A stretch of 64,000 nucleotides of DNA from Membranipora membranacea. Taxonomy: Eukaryota > Bryozoa > Gymnolaemata > Cheilostomatida > Membraniporidae. Shown one piece after another: positions 26,901 through 40,254 of the stretch. Below the pieces are notes generated by a model. It was not told the DNA's origin. It ran no database searches and saw only the letters and a list, made by a program, of their open reading frames with translations. Every line of letters starts with the position of its first letter. Positions within the stretch are counted from its first letter, which is position 1. The translations under genes were made by a program, and so were the position numbers. The DNA lies in assembly GCA_914767715.1 (NCBI GenBank), contig OU612065.1, positions 9,920,001 through 9,984,000 on the forward strand, read 5' to 3'.

Positions 26901-29900
26901 GGCAGCACCAACCACAACAACTACAGCTTCTTTATCAACATTACACCAAAAAGTCAGCACCATTGAGCAGCAGAGGACCACAAAATCACAGGGGCAAACA
27001 ACACAATTCCTAGTAAAGGCTAGCAATGAGGGTTTGCAGAGAAAAACAACTCCATTGTCTGCAAATTCATTTGAGACATCCACCAAACTTACAGAAGAAA
27101 ATAAGATCCGCGACGAATCAACGGAATTGGCAGCAATCAATACCAATGTGAAAGTGAACGTTGACGTGAAAAGTTAGTATAGGAAAAAAATGTTTCATCT
27201 AATTCTTGGGAGTCAGACTGGGAGTTGTCAGTCATTGAAGAAAATGGGTCAATTTTGCGTTTGATTTTATTGTATGTGAAAATGGGTTAATAAGATTGTT
27301 TATTTCCTGTTACTAGGGTCGGCCAAAATTCTAGATGCTGTTATGTCTCTTGTTTTACCTTGGGATTGCCTAGTAACCCATGACGTCATATTCTCAAAAG
27401 TTTATAAGTCTGTGAAACTATGACATAATATTGGATAATGTTCTTGTAGCTGAAGAGAGAGATAAGGCAAAAGGTGCTAAATGGTGGATTCCTGTCGTGG
27501 CTGTTATAGTGTTGGTTATATTCTTAGCTGTTATCATCATAATTATAGTACTGCTGTTACGTAAATACAGAGAGCGTCAGACCCTACGCAGACATCGTCA
27601 GGAGAGGATTGAGATGATAGATATCACAAACGGAACTAAAAATGTCACCAGTGATCTACAGTTCTCACAATATGGCTCCAGTAAGGACCAGATTATAAAC
27701 AACAATAGCGACCAATAACACTGATCTCAATACATCCAATATAGCGGATGAGATGCAAGCAATGAGCTTTTGAAGAGGGAGTTCATTAGTGCCACCAAGG
27801 TACCGAAAGAATGAAAATTTAATATATATTTGTGAGAAGTAAGACATTTTTGTATGACTGATCTTCAACATCGCAGCCCTAAATATAACATCAGGAAATG
27901 TGTGAAGCCTTATCCTGTGTCACAACTCTGTGTTCTGCTTTCTGTATATCTTGCCTAGATAGCTCAGAGTGCACATGTGACGAATGTGTTCCACGCATAG
28001 ACCAACATAAATTTGACATTTTTTTAGACAAGATTTTATGAGCTCAATAGGCATAATGACTCTATGGCATGGCTAGTTTTGAACTTTGGCTCTTGCTTAT
28101 TGGTACCGTAGATCTGATTAGGAGTATTTTAAAGTTTCTCACTGAAAATAGGGTACTGGTCGGTTTGATGCTTTCAGCTGCTGAAATGCAAACACCCATC
28201 CCCCCTCCCCGTCTGGTGAGGCACTGCACGCCAGAATGGTGTGTCAGAGTGACCAAATCTCAAGTCACTAATGCATTAATTTTTTTTATCTTCTATGCCA
28301 TATTTGCAAAATCACGATCAATATTGACAAGAGAGATAGAGTTATGAACAGATTGGGACATTCCTTGCAGTCTCTAAGATTTTAGGTATCTTCGAATCTA
28401 TGGTGAAGCTTAATGTAAATCCAGGGGACCCATACAGCTAACTCTGTGCAGCTTTTGACTGTTGACAGCTGATCTTATCATCACATTTATTATTATAGCG
28501 CGGAACAGCAGCTGATAGCGTGCAAGTTACCAACCAGGATATCACCATCCTTGCTAACTTACAACAACATGAGATGTGGGCGACTATTTATATCACTTTA
28601 ATCCTACAGATAAAGGAAAGTTAACTTTCTTTGGTCATTGGCATAACTTTATTTGGTGCGGAGAACTGTATATGATGCTAGAATATGGAGTTGTTGAGAA
28701 AATTTCATGTTATCACTTTACTGTTGTTGAGGCACACATTGGGATCAAGGTAGGTTTACTTGTGGCAATCTTTTTGGATCATAGCCCACGAGATATAAGA
28801 TGAACAAAATTGTGTCTATTTATTGTGGAGGCAGCTCTGACACAGTGAGGTGACTTGAGCTTCGCATCAAAATTCACAATCAGCCAAAACCAGGAATGTG
28901 TTCATTCACCCTGGGTTTGGTAGATTAACACTGATATATATTATAAATTTATATCAATGTAGATTACTAATTGATATGCAACTCCGGGTACTGTCGACCC
29001 ATCGATAGCACAAAGTATAGCGAATTATCCTGTATTTTTTCCAGTGTGTCTTCAGATGGAGTAAGTGAGATGATATCGGGCCGTGTATCACACATTACAA
29101 CAGACCCATACCGACCAGGATATATCATATACAGTATTGCTGACATCATTTATACCACTGATTTTACAATCACAGAAAAAGTCATCACTCTATCCAGTAC
29201 ACCACAACCAAGACTGAGCTTTGATGTCATGAGCAGGGAAGCACTGCTTGTACTAGACCATACACAAGGCCGCCTGATGAGAATAAATCGCATAAACGGC
29301 ACCAACACAGAATTACATCCTAAAGGAATCACTGCATTTGCTTTGGATATGTCAACTGACCCATATGAAGTTATACTATCATTGAAAGAGGTTATAAGCT
29401 GGGCTCGCTTTAGCGAAGATGAAATTCATTTTGTAGGAGATCCACTGCATATATTGAACACAAACTTGATGCATTTCGACAGTGCCAGGGAGAGGCTTTA
29501 TGTCTCCGATGAACAATCTGTTCTGCAATCAATGAACAGTACTAGGGGACAGATTGAGACTAATGATCCTATGAAGCTGACAGGACAAGTGGTGGCCATG
29601 TCATCCTACAATACAGATTACCTCCTCCTCCTAGTAAGAACAGGAAGTGACTATAATCTCGTATTCCTCCATATGGAGACCCGGAAAAACTTCACTATCA
29701 GTTTGAGTGACAGCACAATGTCACAAAACAAATCTGAGTTGACAAGTCTCACTTTTAACGAATCCCGCTTATATGTAGGCAGCGACAATGGAATTAGCTG
29801 TTTCATATTCAATTTCGATCAGCAGCATCTTGACAACAAGGGATGTTGGGACAGCCAAGACAACCAGCTCAAGGCACAGGCAATACAAGGCTAGTATTTG

Positions 29901-32900
29901 GTCTAAGGGAAATTCATTATATTAGTACTGAATGTAGGATCAAATTGAAGTGATGAAAAGATGAGGACCTTTCTTATGTTACATTGAAAACTCCCAGCAG
30001 AGAAATTTTCAAAAAATGATTTGCTATAATGCCTTAGCGTGTTGTTCAGAGAGAAATTATGGGTTGGGAAGGGTAATAGTTTTTCAGTGATTTTATACAC
30101 AATCTTCTGGCATTGCTGTACAACTGAAACTCCAATATCCGAACGAAAAATTAGGTAGATTGAGCAAGTCTTTCACTCAAAAAAGTCACTTAAAACCATT
30201 AAGTCTATGCTTAAAACCTTGAAAACAAAACAATTCTCAACTACAATCCTCACAGGTGCTGATGGAGGCATTCAATGGTGGGTACCGGCATTGATAGTCT
30301 TAGCTATCCTAGCAGCAATCGTTCTACTGGCAGGTGTTATAGTTGGACGTAAAGTTCAGGCGCGCAGAAAAAGAAGAGTTGAGATGGTGGCATTCTCCAA
30401 TCAAATGTTCAGTGGCACTAATAGAACAGAACAATCTGTGATAGCTGATACACAATCAACACCAGCAACGGCCACAAACAATACTTATAGCTAGCCTGTA
30501 ACTATAATACATGTCAGCAGATCCCGTATCACAAACTCAAATATGGTTTGGTTCCCAGGCGAAATGAAATTACTATATTTACATATAAATCATTATATAG
30601 TATTAATTATTATTTGGTTGCTATCCTTTTGCAATAATGAATGTCTCATGATATCAGCCTCTAGAGCCTCTGAAGCCTGAGAGCCTGGCAGTTGCTCTGT
30701 AGAGGTCATATATATCCCCCAGTCAGCGTGACTATGATATCTAGAGAAGAAATAGTTATTTAGCTGATCTTTCCCAAGTGAAATGTTATGATACGGAGCC
30801 CTAATTCACGAGTAGTTTAGCTTTCTTTGAAGCTGAGAAGCAAAATAATTTTTGTTGCAAAAGTGAGACATTGGTTTGAGTTGTGTGAGATTCTTGTAAA
30901 CTTACTGCTTTGTGTTTTTCATTGGGAGCATTGACGAAAACATTCTGTATTTGAGTCATTGCGGCTATGTTGAGTATTTCCTCTGTACAGCCCATGTCCA
31001 CACTAGCTAGAAGCATCTTACCGAATATGGGATGTAATGGTATCTCTGCTAGCCTGGTACCCTCAGGATCTGTCAGGTGGGAGCGCTTATCTAACGCCCC
31101 AAGAGCGTAGAGCAGCTCCACAGCTTGTAACATATTCTGTGCTGGCGGTTTCTGAAAATGATTAAAAAGAATGCATCGTCATTAAAAGAAATATCTAATA
31201 TTGTAATTTTGCAATTTTAATACACCATACTAAAAACTGATCACTCGTTGAGTTGCAGTCAAACATAATGACATTATCAGGATGATTTTTCCATCAAAGC
31301 GCCTAGGCATATTACGACCTTTATTGCTGTAAGAGGCTTCCGATTTTGTAATATTGCATTATCAATCACCACTTTCCTGTATGTTCAATAGTGGAAAGCT
31401 GCAAAATCCAATTTGGAGTCATGGAGCATGATAGCGGGTCTCGCTAATTAATTTTTTTGTCAAGTTTTTGCTTAGTAGCCAACTTACAGATATATAATCA
31501 AACCTGACTAGGTTAACTATACCGAGAGCTTTCATCTGAAGCACCACCGGAGACAGGTCACATCTCTGCATCTCAGGAATCTGACATTCAGACAAGCTGT
31601 CAAAATCTGATTCTGCAAAAATTCTGCGTACAGTGATGGACAGACAATGATATCATGAAACTTAACATGGTCTGTTATCGTCGATCTAAGTTTCTGACAC
31701 GATATATGTCAAGTTTGGTATAGAGAAAAATCTAGTTCGGCCTCAGAATGTATAATAATGGATAATGATATACCATAAACAATCCTGCTGCGCTATGGTT
31801 TAGTCCAAACAGAATGTGGTTTTCTGTGAATCATCCCATGGAGAAGGGTGTTTTTATATATTTATATGATATATGAAATCACTATATAAGATGAGTTACC
31901 TGTGAAAAGTCTGTATGCCTTGCCAGCTCGGACCCGACCTGCCCGTCCTGCCCTTTGTATTGCTGATGCCTGAGACACTTTGGTTATGACCAGAGAAGCT
32001 AGAATATCAGAACGTATCAGATGTTGATTGTTATACACTACTATAATTTTTAGCTGTGGACTTAGTTATAACTCTGTGAACAATAACGCCAGGAAATTTC
32101 TTTAAAATAATGTTTTTTGCCTTTTGTGTAAATAAGGTTATCTTTATGTAGATCTCAGCTCTTGATCTGCAACGCCGTGTTATCTGTTATGAATTTTCGT
32201 CGCACCACCCAAGAAAGATGAAACGTATTCAATTTGGTGTTTTTGACTTTGTCTCTTTTATATACTTACATATTGAAGCTTTTGGATTGTAGGCTACCAA
32301 TTTCACAAAACCACAGTCCACCACTAAAATCAAAGGGAAGATAATTATCATCAGGTAACACACAGGAGAAGAACTTAGTATTATTAGCATGCTATCACAG
32401 AGTAAGAATAGTGCATAATGCTTACTCTGCGATGATACATCACCTGGTATAAAATATTGAGGATACCATCATTTCACTCACCATACACGATTCCATTAAT
32501 TGTTATTGAGGCTTCAGCTATGTTTGTAGCAAGTACCACCTTCCTGGTGCCAGATGGAGTTCTCTGGAATACTTTCAGCTGGTGACCTGCAGGTAAACTA
32601 CCATGCATCGGTAATACCATCAGCTTCTGGTCACGAGAAGATAAATCTCGGGCTGCTTCACTGCAAATACAGTATCACATTGATAATGATTGCAATAATT
32701 ATTGAGTCCTTATTTTTATATGAGATCAGATCACAAAATACTAAACAGTGGTCCCGGTTGTAAAGGATGACTATGGATTCCATCTTGTTGTAACAATTCT
32801 TAATTATTTTTAGTAATCTACATGTTAGCTGTAGCCCATCTCTAACCAACCCTAATACTAAGTCAAAACAGCACCAATCAAGTAAAGGCAGTACTAGGAA

Positions 32901-35900
32901 TTAATATCAATATATATCACTCACATCAACTCCCTCGCAGCAAATTCTATCTCATCCTGCAAAAAATAGATCAAACTATTTGAGGAGAGAGTTTGTATAC
33001 TAAGTCCAAAATGCCTCTTCACAACCAGAGTGAAATATGATGAGTGATTTCACAGTAGTCATATAAACATAATAATACAGTTATAATATATTTAGCCTTA
33101 GATCAAAGGGAGTGAAATGTTAACCAACTTAACAAATAAGAAGGCTACTAACAGCACCAGTGAGGAAAGCCAGGATATCCCCAGGAGGCTCATGTTTGTG
33201 TATCTTTAGTATCGTATCCACAGTCTCCTTGACATAGTTCTGACAGGCATCAGTTAGGTAGTGTATATCTACAGGGTGAGCTCTACCTTCTATAGGCATT
33301 ATCACCGCTGTGTCTTTGTTAGGATTGTCTGTCTCATTAGTGTTGAAGAAGTCAAAGAACATCTATGGAAATAAAAAATAAATTTTGCCCTAATTAATAA
33401 ACAAAGGTGAATTAAAAAATAGGCCATTACGTTCGAGTGTTTACTCAATATGTTTTTTGTTCACATATGGTTTGCCCAGATTTTTCTCTTACAAACAGTG
33501 TGGTTCTGGTATGGCAGCCATCCATCGGTTCTGCTGGCGTGGCTATTGAAGAGAGAAGCAGTTAATAAATATGCATGTTTGCATACTAATGCTTCAATCT
33601 ACATCAAAGAGGGCCAATAAGAGGATTGAGTGTATCCCAGTGCCATTATTGTGCTTCGAATTGAAACTCAAACCTATGCTCTCTATTCAGAAATGTAGCT
33701 GTAATGGTAGATAGTATGATTGAGTTTAACCTAACCAATACATTAATTCACAAAAGGATAAACAGACCTTAGCGTCTAGTGTTGCTGATGAGATGATTAT
33801 TCTGAGATCCTTTCTTTTTTTGAGGATCTTCTTCATGAATCCGAGCGCCATATCAGTCTGCAGTGACCTTTCATGAGCTTCATCAAGCATAATCACACTT
33901 CAAATATCACAAAATGTTTTAAAGCAAAATTCACACAGCAAAGCAATAATGAGAGGATTTCAGTCTTCATAAAAATTTGACAGTGTAGAAGATTATAAGA
34001 ATCAAAATTCCATATCATACCAAGTTTATAACTTGCGTGCTCTCATGTGTATAAATTTTACTCAAGCTGAGGATGATTATATGGTTTTAGCACTAAAAGC
34101 GTGAGGTTTTGTCATTCTCATACCTATCTGTTGGAGTTCACTTTTTACCCAAAATATACAAGACAAATTTGAGTTGTCAGCTCTCTGAGATATTTCTCAA
34201 GGAGAGGGTAACTCCGGAGTTGTGATAATAGTGTGAGCTGGCATGAACATGAAGGATTATTGATGCACTAACCTGTACTTTCTCAGAATTGGATCATTCA
34301 TGATCTCTCTGATAAGCATGCCATCTGTAAGAAACTAAAATCAACCAACTAATAATTGATTATTACGAACTTACAAGCAATATACAGCATTTATTCTCAG
34401 TCCTGCACCTTATCTTTGCGCCAATGAGCAAACCTCCCTGCACTGGTTTGGCTTAGAGAACAAGCATGAGAGTGACGGGGCGAACATTGTTGCACTGAAA
34501 ATATGAAGAGTTGGCAGCCTCCCTGGTTGCGCAACAGTGTAAACACACCGATTATGTCAAAACACAGAAACTAGCAATATGCACTGAGGGCTGGATTGAG
34601 ATGCTCATCAACACACAGGGGTGGATTCATGCTGCTGAGGTCGGCCATGAGGAGGTTGTACTAGAGAAGGCCTCGAAACAGCGCTTGACTCATGGTTTCT
34701 AGCTGAAGGCCTGTGTGTTGCGCAGTGGTATACGCACTGTATGATGAAGGTGAACAGTCAAAGCTGAGCTCAAATTTCTACTTTAAATCTAATGGAGTGG
34801 CTGTCTACTCATTCTTATAGACAATAATTACCTTTATTTTTGTTTCATCCTTATCCCAACAATCATCAAATCTTATTTGGTAACCGATTTCTCGACCAAT
34901 CATTGTACCTCTCTCATCTGCCACTCTGTTAGCTAATGACACACATGCCACTCTACGCGGCTGGGTCACAGCTAAAGTGTAACCATATTTTGCATAGCCG
35001 ATTTCTAACAAGTATTGAGGGATCTGTGTACTTTTACCGCTACCTATAAAATATAATTTAAAACACAAAGTTTACCATGAGTGTACTCTGATCCTAATTC
35101 TCCTCAACGGATGGCAAATAAAAAAATTCTGAGGACCAGCATCTCCACTCCATGCAAGATCTATCTAGATCTGATCTGTCTTGTTGAGGAACTAGGAATG
35201 CCGTTACAAGGCAAATAAATAGGGTGTTGTTGTCAACTAAAAGCCAAAGCCTATATTACAGTTCATATTTTTAAAGCTAAGAGTTGCACCCTTCATCACC
35301 CTTTGTCCATGATTTGGAGGGTCATCGAGCTCTAAAATGAATGTATTATTACCTGTTTCACCGACAATTATTGTGGTTTGATACTTCTCAACACAGTATA
35401 GAATGTGTGACCTGTGTTTGTATATGGGTAAGCGCTCTCTCTGCTGCTGTATGGACAGAGAGACATTAGGATTATATATAGCGGGAACAGAAGCATCGCT
35501 GTTTCTTTCCTCTGCCAAATCTTCGCCAGGAGCAGTTGTGCCTAGTAAGAGAAAAGATAGTCTAAGTTAAGAAGAACGTGAATTCCAATGGGTATTCAAA
35601 AAGCTGGATTGTTGGAGGTACCTCCACACTCATCCAGATGCAAGAACAGACAACCTTAATCTGATTAGGTAACTGTTGCTGCTGCCATCAGCTCAGTCAC
35701 TGACATTGACTGATTCAATTAAGGAGTGATTCAATGACTGACACCGCTGGCAAGGAGTAATATGGGATTCTTCCTTGCTGACACTTGGGTATCAATATTC
35801 CATATCAGTGATGACAAGCCTGGAGAGGCTGATACAATCTATCTATCTATAGAACCTATAGTATCAATCAAGGCAATGAACTCCCTCACTCATTGATCAA

Positions 35901-36097
35901 TGACTATGGGGACAGAGTGGACAAGGAGTTAGAGGGACTGGAGTAATTCTTGATGTAGTAATAGTAAGTATCAAGGAGTAGCTGTAACTCTTTGGTAGTA
36001 TGAATGATTGCTATTTAATTATGCTTGACATATATGAAAAACATGTAGTGATGTCACCTGGCTTCCAAAATTTAGGTTTTCGTTTTTCTCCTGACAT
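23920..36097 (-). CDS. DHX35: DEAH-box RNA helicase DHX35 orthologue, 17 exons
   Basis: Minus-strand exons: 36097-36058, 35541-35353, 35043-34832, 34334-34273, 33897-33768, 33362-33153, 32956-32925, 32660-32482, 32323-32270, 31998-31900, 31612-31488, 31151-30906, 25414-25337, 25052-24923, 24591-24432, 24193-24082 and probably 23967-23920. The total is 2,106 nt, 701 residues; human DHX35 is about 703. Motifs in order: KPKFWKPG, Walker [42 protein letters not shown], then the winged-helix and ratchet region ([16 protein letters not shown]), [30 protein letters not shown] and [12 protein letters not shown] of the OB-fold. This superfamily-2 helicase unwinds RNA and is a known spliceosome-associated factor in animals. 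The last exon (16 codons) is tentative. Intron 12 (30905-25415) holds two complete genes on the other strand. Confidence 0.93.
25754..27718 (+). CDS. Diverged propeller with Thr-rich stalk and transmembrane segment (gene G6), nested in DHX35 intron
   Basis: Three exons: 25754-25833 (signal peptide), 26073-27172 (propeller and stalk), 27450-27718 (transmembrane tail); 1,449 nt, 482 residues, phases 2 and 1. The signal exon reads [20 protein letters not shown]. The large exon opens like the other family members ([21 protein letters not shown]) but the NHL-like blade is worn down to [12 protein letters not shown] and the CIR and STWCF motifs are absent. After the propeller comes a mucin-like stretch rich in Thr and Ser (about residues 310-360), likely an O-glycosylated stalk. 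The tail exon has a strong membrane helix ([20 protein letters not shown]) then a very basic juxtamembrane segment ([16 protein letters not shown]). The whole gene lies inside the 12th intron of DHX35 on the opposite strand. Confidence 0.8.
28685..30494 (+). CDS. Diverged propeller transmembrane protein (gene G7), nested in DHX35 intron
   Basis: Three exons: 28685-28749 (signal peptide), 29045-29889 (propeller), 30256-30494 (transmembrane tail); 1,149 nt, 382 residues. The signal exon starts [15 protein letters not shown]. The propeller resembles G6 ([34 protein letters not shown] against SISCMEINV) and has likewise lost the CIR and STWCF motifs. It is about 80 codons shorter than in G6 because the Thr-rich stalk is missing. 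The tail has a membrane helix ([21 protein letters not shown]) and a basic cytoplasmic face ([13 protein letters not shown]). No suitable GT donor closes the large exon: the best phase-1 site is AAG|GCTAGT, a GC-AG intron. A weaker GT site lies at GGAT|GTTGGG about 45 bases earlier. G6 and G7 probably arose by tandem duplication. Confidence 0.77.
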
Positions 36098-39000
36098 GAT
36101 AAATAGCAAGAGCAGCACAGTGCATCAGCAAGAAGATGAGAGACTGGAGAAACACACACACTTTTCTAGTACACAGGATAGGATATTATTAACACTGGGA
36201 CAGGAGGTAAAATTTATGGCGGGTAATATTAAATTTGATTGAACTTGATCATGTGACTTGCACATGTCAACAATTGGCCCTTTTGGGTCACAGCTGTGCA
36301 GTGGAAGTTATTTATTTATTTATTTAAAGAGGTTGGCTTGAAAGTGTACAAATAACAGATAGTTAAAGGCAACTTGTTGACCTCTGAGATAAACAAAAAA
36401 AGAAAAAATTAAGATTAATCAGGCTACATGTGATAAGAGTATGACAGAGTAATTTGACATGGTGGATCAAAAATTGCTACGTCATACAGAGCAAAACAAA
36501 AATACTGTGGTTATTAAAATATATGGGAGGAAAAAGGAGTAAAAGAAAAGTATTAATCAGAAGATGTTACCGTAAGGTCGCGTATTGTAGCCGCATGGTT
36601 AATGTCCATGAGTGGTTAAAACTTAGTCAAGCATACCGCGGTTATAATTAGGGCATTGTTTCCAAATTCTATAGGCAGGCGGCTAATGAGTGAACATACA
36701 TACTCAGTTGTAACATGCTAGCATCGACTATATATCTCTTATTTTCATTTACGATATCCGACCTCAGAAGAGACATATAAAATTGGAGAGCTCAATGTAT
36801 TGACCTTCAAGGTCAAGCAGTTGTTGCCTCGTTACACCTACATAAAATTATCATCCAATTAGAAACAATCTGACCAATAGTTAACCAATCAGCATTCTTC
36901 TTCTCCAACCAGTCGACGCAATGCTTATTATTATGGCAGACAGAAAATGTTTCATAATGTTTTGTTTTGAAGAAGTAAGTAGGACAGCTGTGGGCTGTGG
37001 TCAGGTCTGTGCAGTGTGGTGGGAGGGCATTAGCATGTAACACATAGTGTGCACATTTCTTGATCATTATATTGCCTGGGCGGCTAGATATTGTGGTTAA
37101 ATGACAGTGGGCTTGCTGGTGTGATATGGCTAAAATCTGTGTTTTGTTTCCTAAATTAATCCAGGCCTGTTCACCAACAAGCCAAGTGGTTACAATACAT
37201 CATCAGTTCATCACATTATCTAAATGAGCTTTTGAGGGCACGTTTGAAATATTTTGTTAACATATTTAATATTGCGATTTACTTTTTCATTGCAAAATTG
37301 GCCCATATTGAGTGTGCCCCGTTTTTTTATACCAATTATATTGCATCTAAGATATCATATCATATTATGTTGAATCAATAGGCTCTAGTGGCTGGCTGCT
37401 CATAAATTCACATTTTTGAAATCGACCATGATACCTTGTCGACATTCAATTATCCACACTCGCTTTACTCAACAAAACCATGGTCCATGCTTCTAAAAAA
37501 GTTATACAAGGTTGTGATCACTTCACTCTTGGCTAGCCGGGTAAATCTTCTTCCGGGAGTTATTGCACAATCAAGTAGACGGTGCTCGAGGGAGAGGTGT
37601 TTATGCTATACCATCCTCACTTCGTATGTTTCTATATTCCGAAACATGGTTTGGATTTGGCTTTTTCAGTGGATACTGTTCAATGATAGCATTTTCAAAA
37701 TACACCCAAATGTTTGAGCTTAAATTTTACACGAATGTCATCCCAATATTTTTATTATTGAAAAACACTAATGTAATTATGCTGGATGCGTATAGGATTA
37801 TGATAACTGTGTGTCTGGAGGGCTCACCCCTAATAACACACATAATATTCTTTGAGAAATATTCTGCTGCATTTTCAGTGAGCAGGTATCTGTATGGTCG
37901 ACCTTGGTGTATTTATCACCATTTAGGAATTGCAGTCCTGAAATAACCGATGTCAGCAATCATGTTATGGTTGAATTTGTACATTTTTTCAAAATCGTGC
38001 TCTGGGACTGAATCTATACTGCAACAAATTATAATGTTGTTACTTTTGAGGATTCGGTTAGCCAAACAGGTGGGCTGCCTCAATATACAACAAATCTGAG
38101 ATGGCCTCAAAAACAAAATTGGAAGCAGTTCTTCACACAGTGCATTGAAACGATCCAAGTACAATTGAGACCTAAGCTGGATGAAGATATCAGTTAAAGC
38201 AATTACAGACATTGTTTTCTCAGAGTAAATTTTCTAATCCCTGAAGAAAATCTTAATTGTAAACAACCAGTTGTATTGCAGTCTCTGTATTTCATTACAG
38301 GGAAAGAATTTGTTACTTTTGTGCCTTGTTTATCTTTTCCAAAGGATTTAAAGGCAATGTAATATTAGAATATCAAAACCTGAGGATAACCTTTGTGTCT
38401 CAAGACTTGTTGCTTCTTATGATATTTATGTATTATGGCATTATTACATCAGATTAAAATTGAAGGTTGATTTAAATCAGATGTCTTGTCACAAGCCACA
38501 TCCCGAAGCATAGGCGGCAAAATTCGTTGCCTTAGTGGCCAGGCCGCAATATCTGCGCCAGGTTGCTCTCTGTTTGCAGGCAGGTCGGAGCACAATTTGT
38601 AATTCCTGCTCAGTCCAAACATATTTTCCAACCAGTATTCCGAAGCCCCTGTTCTGATACAAAAATGGGCCCATATTGAGTGTGCCCCGTTTTTTATACC
38701 AATTATATTGCATCTAAAATAGCTAGTGGAATTAAGTGAAGGCAAATGGAAGTAAGTGAGGTGAAGTTGGGTGAAACTCAGTGGAGGTCAGTGTAGCAAG
38801 TTCCAAGTGAAAATTGTGATAGAGCTTGGTTTGAGTGTTCCTTGCTATGATGTGTTGTTATTCGGATCGGTCTTTGACATTACCTTAAATAGTACTTTCT
38901 TAGTTCTAAACCAAATTCGTGCACAATGATAACACTTTCTCAGTATGGATTCAATATTTAGTACTGCCAGGTAGTCCAGTATTGCACAACTATGTCTTAA

Positions 39001-39948
39001 ATTGCACCAAACATACCCATATAAACTAAAAGGATTATTTTGCAAAATGAGAAGCAGTACTCTTCTCACACAAAGTATGCAGAACATAGTATGAGGTAAA
39101 GGTGCCACTTATGGCCTCGTTTATTTAACAACATATCAAAGATTTCTTTCTAGAACATTATTACAAGATACATTTGTTCTGTAGTTCTTTAACATCAAGG
39201 ATTTTCATTTCATCACAATGAATCAGTGTAAAAACACAAGCCACATAGCGTTATTGTTAAGATTCAATAATTATTTCATTATATACACTGCATTGTCGAG
39301 GAAAGAATAAATCTACCTGGAGAAGTTGCCAATTGGGGTTTCCTCCGTTTCAATATTTGAAAGGATGGTTTACAATTCACTCATGCTTACTCCTGTACAC
39401 TCTGATGCATTCTTTTAGGTTGTAGGTCACATAACAACTATAAATGGAGGAAATATAAAAAATAATTGTAAGAATACCGTTACATAAACTGTTTTTAGTT
39501 GAATTGGAATCGGGCAAATGAATGAATTCATTGTCCACTCTTTACGAGACTTGACACTCCCTTTGTCTAGTGTCGCACCATCACCCTATGGTAGTGACAG
39601 ACAATACATGTATGATCAATGTTTTGTCCCAGCTTGACCCATGTATTATCAAAATTGGTAACAGGGGAACGGGTAGGGGATGACTAATATGTCATTGGGC
39701 GATGTAGTTAGGTTGGCAGTGGCGACACAACAACTGGGGAGAAGTTTGAGGCAAATTATGATAGCATCTAGGAACATACAGATTTAGCTCCTTTCATTTA
39801 TCCTCTCCTTATTTTACCTTATATTGCGATCTCACTTCCATTTACCGTGTGTATTTGATTCCACCCATTCCGATAAAAAATAAGGGGGATAATGAGGGAG
39901 GGAAAGTTTCAGAAAAGTTGGCCTTATGACCGCGTTATGACCTTGAGG
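36098..39948. other. Gene-free region upstream of DHX35
   Basis: This stretch presumably includes the DHX35 promoter. A dispersed repeat unit (CCCATATTGAGTGTGCCCCG followed by a T run) occurs near 37303 and again near 38670. A second unit (TCTGCGCCAGGTTGCTCTC) occurs near 38552 and recurs in altered form near 40542. Open frames such as 37563-37946 show no family motif or splice support. Confidence 0.4.
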
Positions 39949-40211
39949 TCATTAGGTAAATTCGCGACCTTGGTATATATATTAAATAATCATTAATTAT
40001 AATCATTTTCATGGGGAAATCCAACTGAATCCAACTTGAATTCAAGTTGTCTCCCTTTTACCAATGAGGAGATAATTCTAAGTTTCATGTCAGTATCATT
40101 GAAAAACCGTATATCTAATCATAAAATCTATTCAGTTGGATTTCCCCATGAAAATGATTATAATTAATGATTATTTAATATAGATACCAAGGTCGCGAAG
40201 TTACCTATTGA
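39949..40211. mobile_element. Foldback (MITE-like) element with about 81-base inverted ends
   Basis: The left arm (39949-40029) and right arm (40130-40211) are inverted copies with few mismatches. The shared core includes GACCTTGGTAT, an AATAATCATTAATTATAATC stretch and CATGGGGAAATCCAACTGAA. About 100 bases lie between them with no reading frame. This is typical of a non-autonomous foldback element. Confidence 0.8.
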
Positions 40212-40254
40212 CTTCTGATTGGTCAGAAGTAAGGAATCCCACTTTAATTCAATT

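Noticed and set aside
30801-31133. DHX35 ending in a read-through tail after 30906, implying a truncated pseudogene
   Set aside because: The remaining C-terminal exons were found at 25414-23920 in correct order and phase, so the tail is intron sequence.
37436-37946. Overlapping open frames upstream of DHX35
   Set aside because: Located among dispersed repeats, with no family motif or exon structure.
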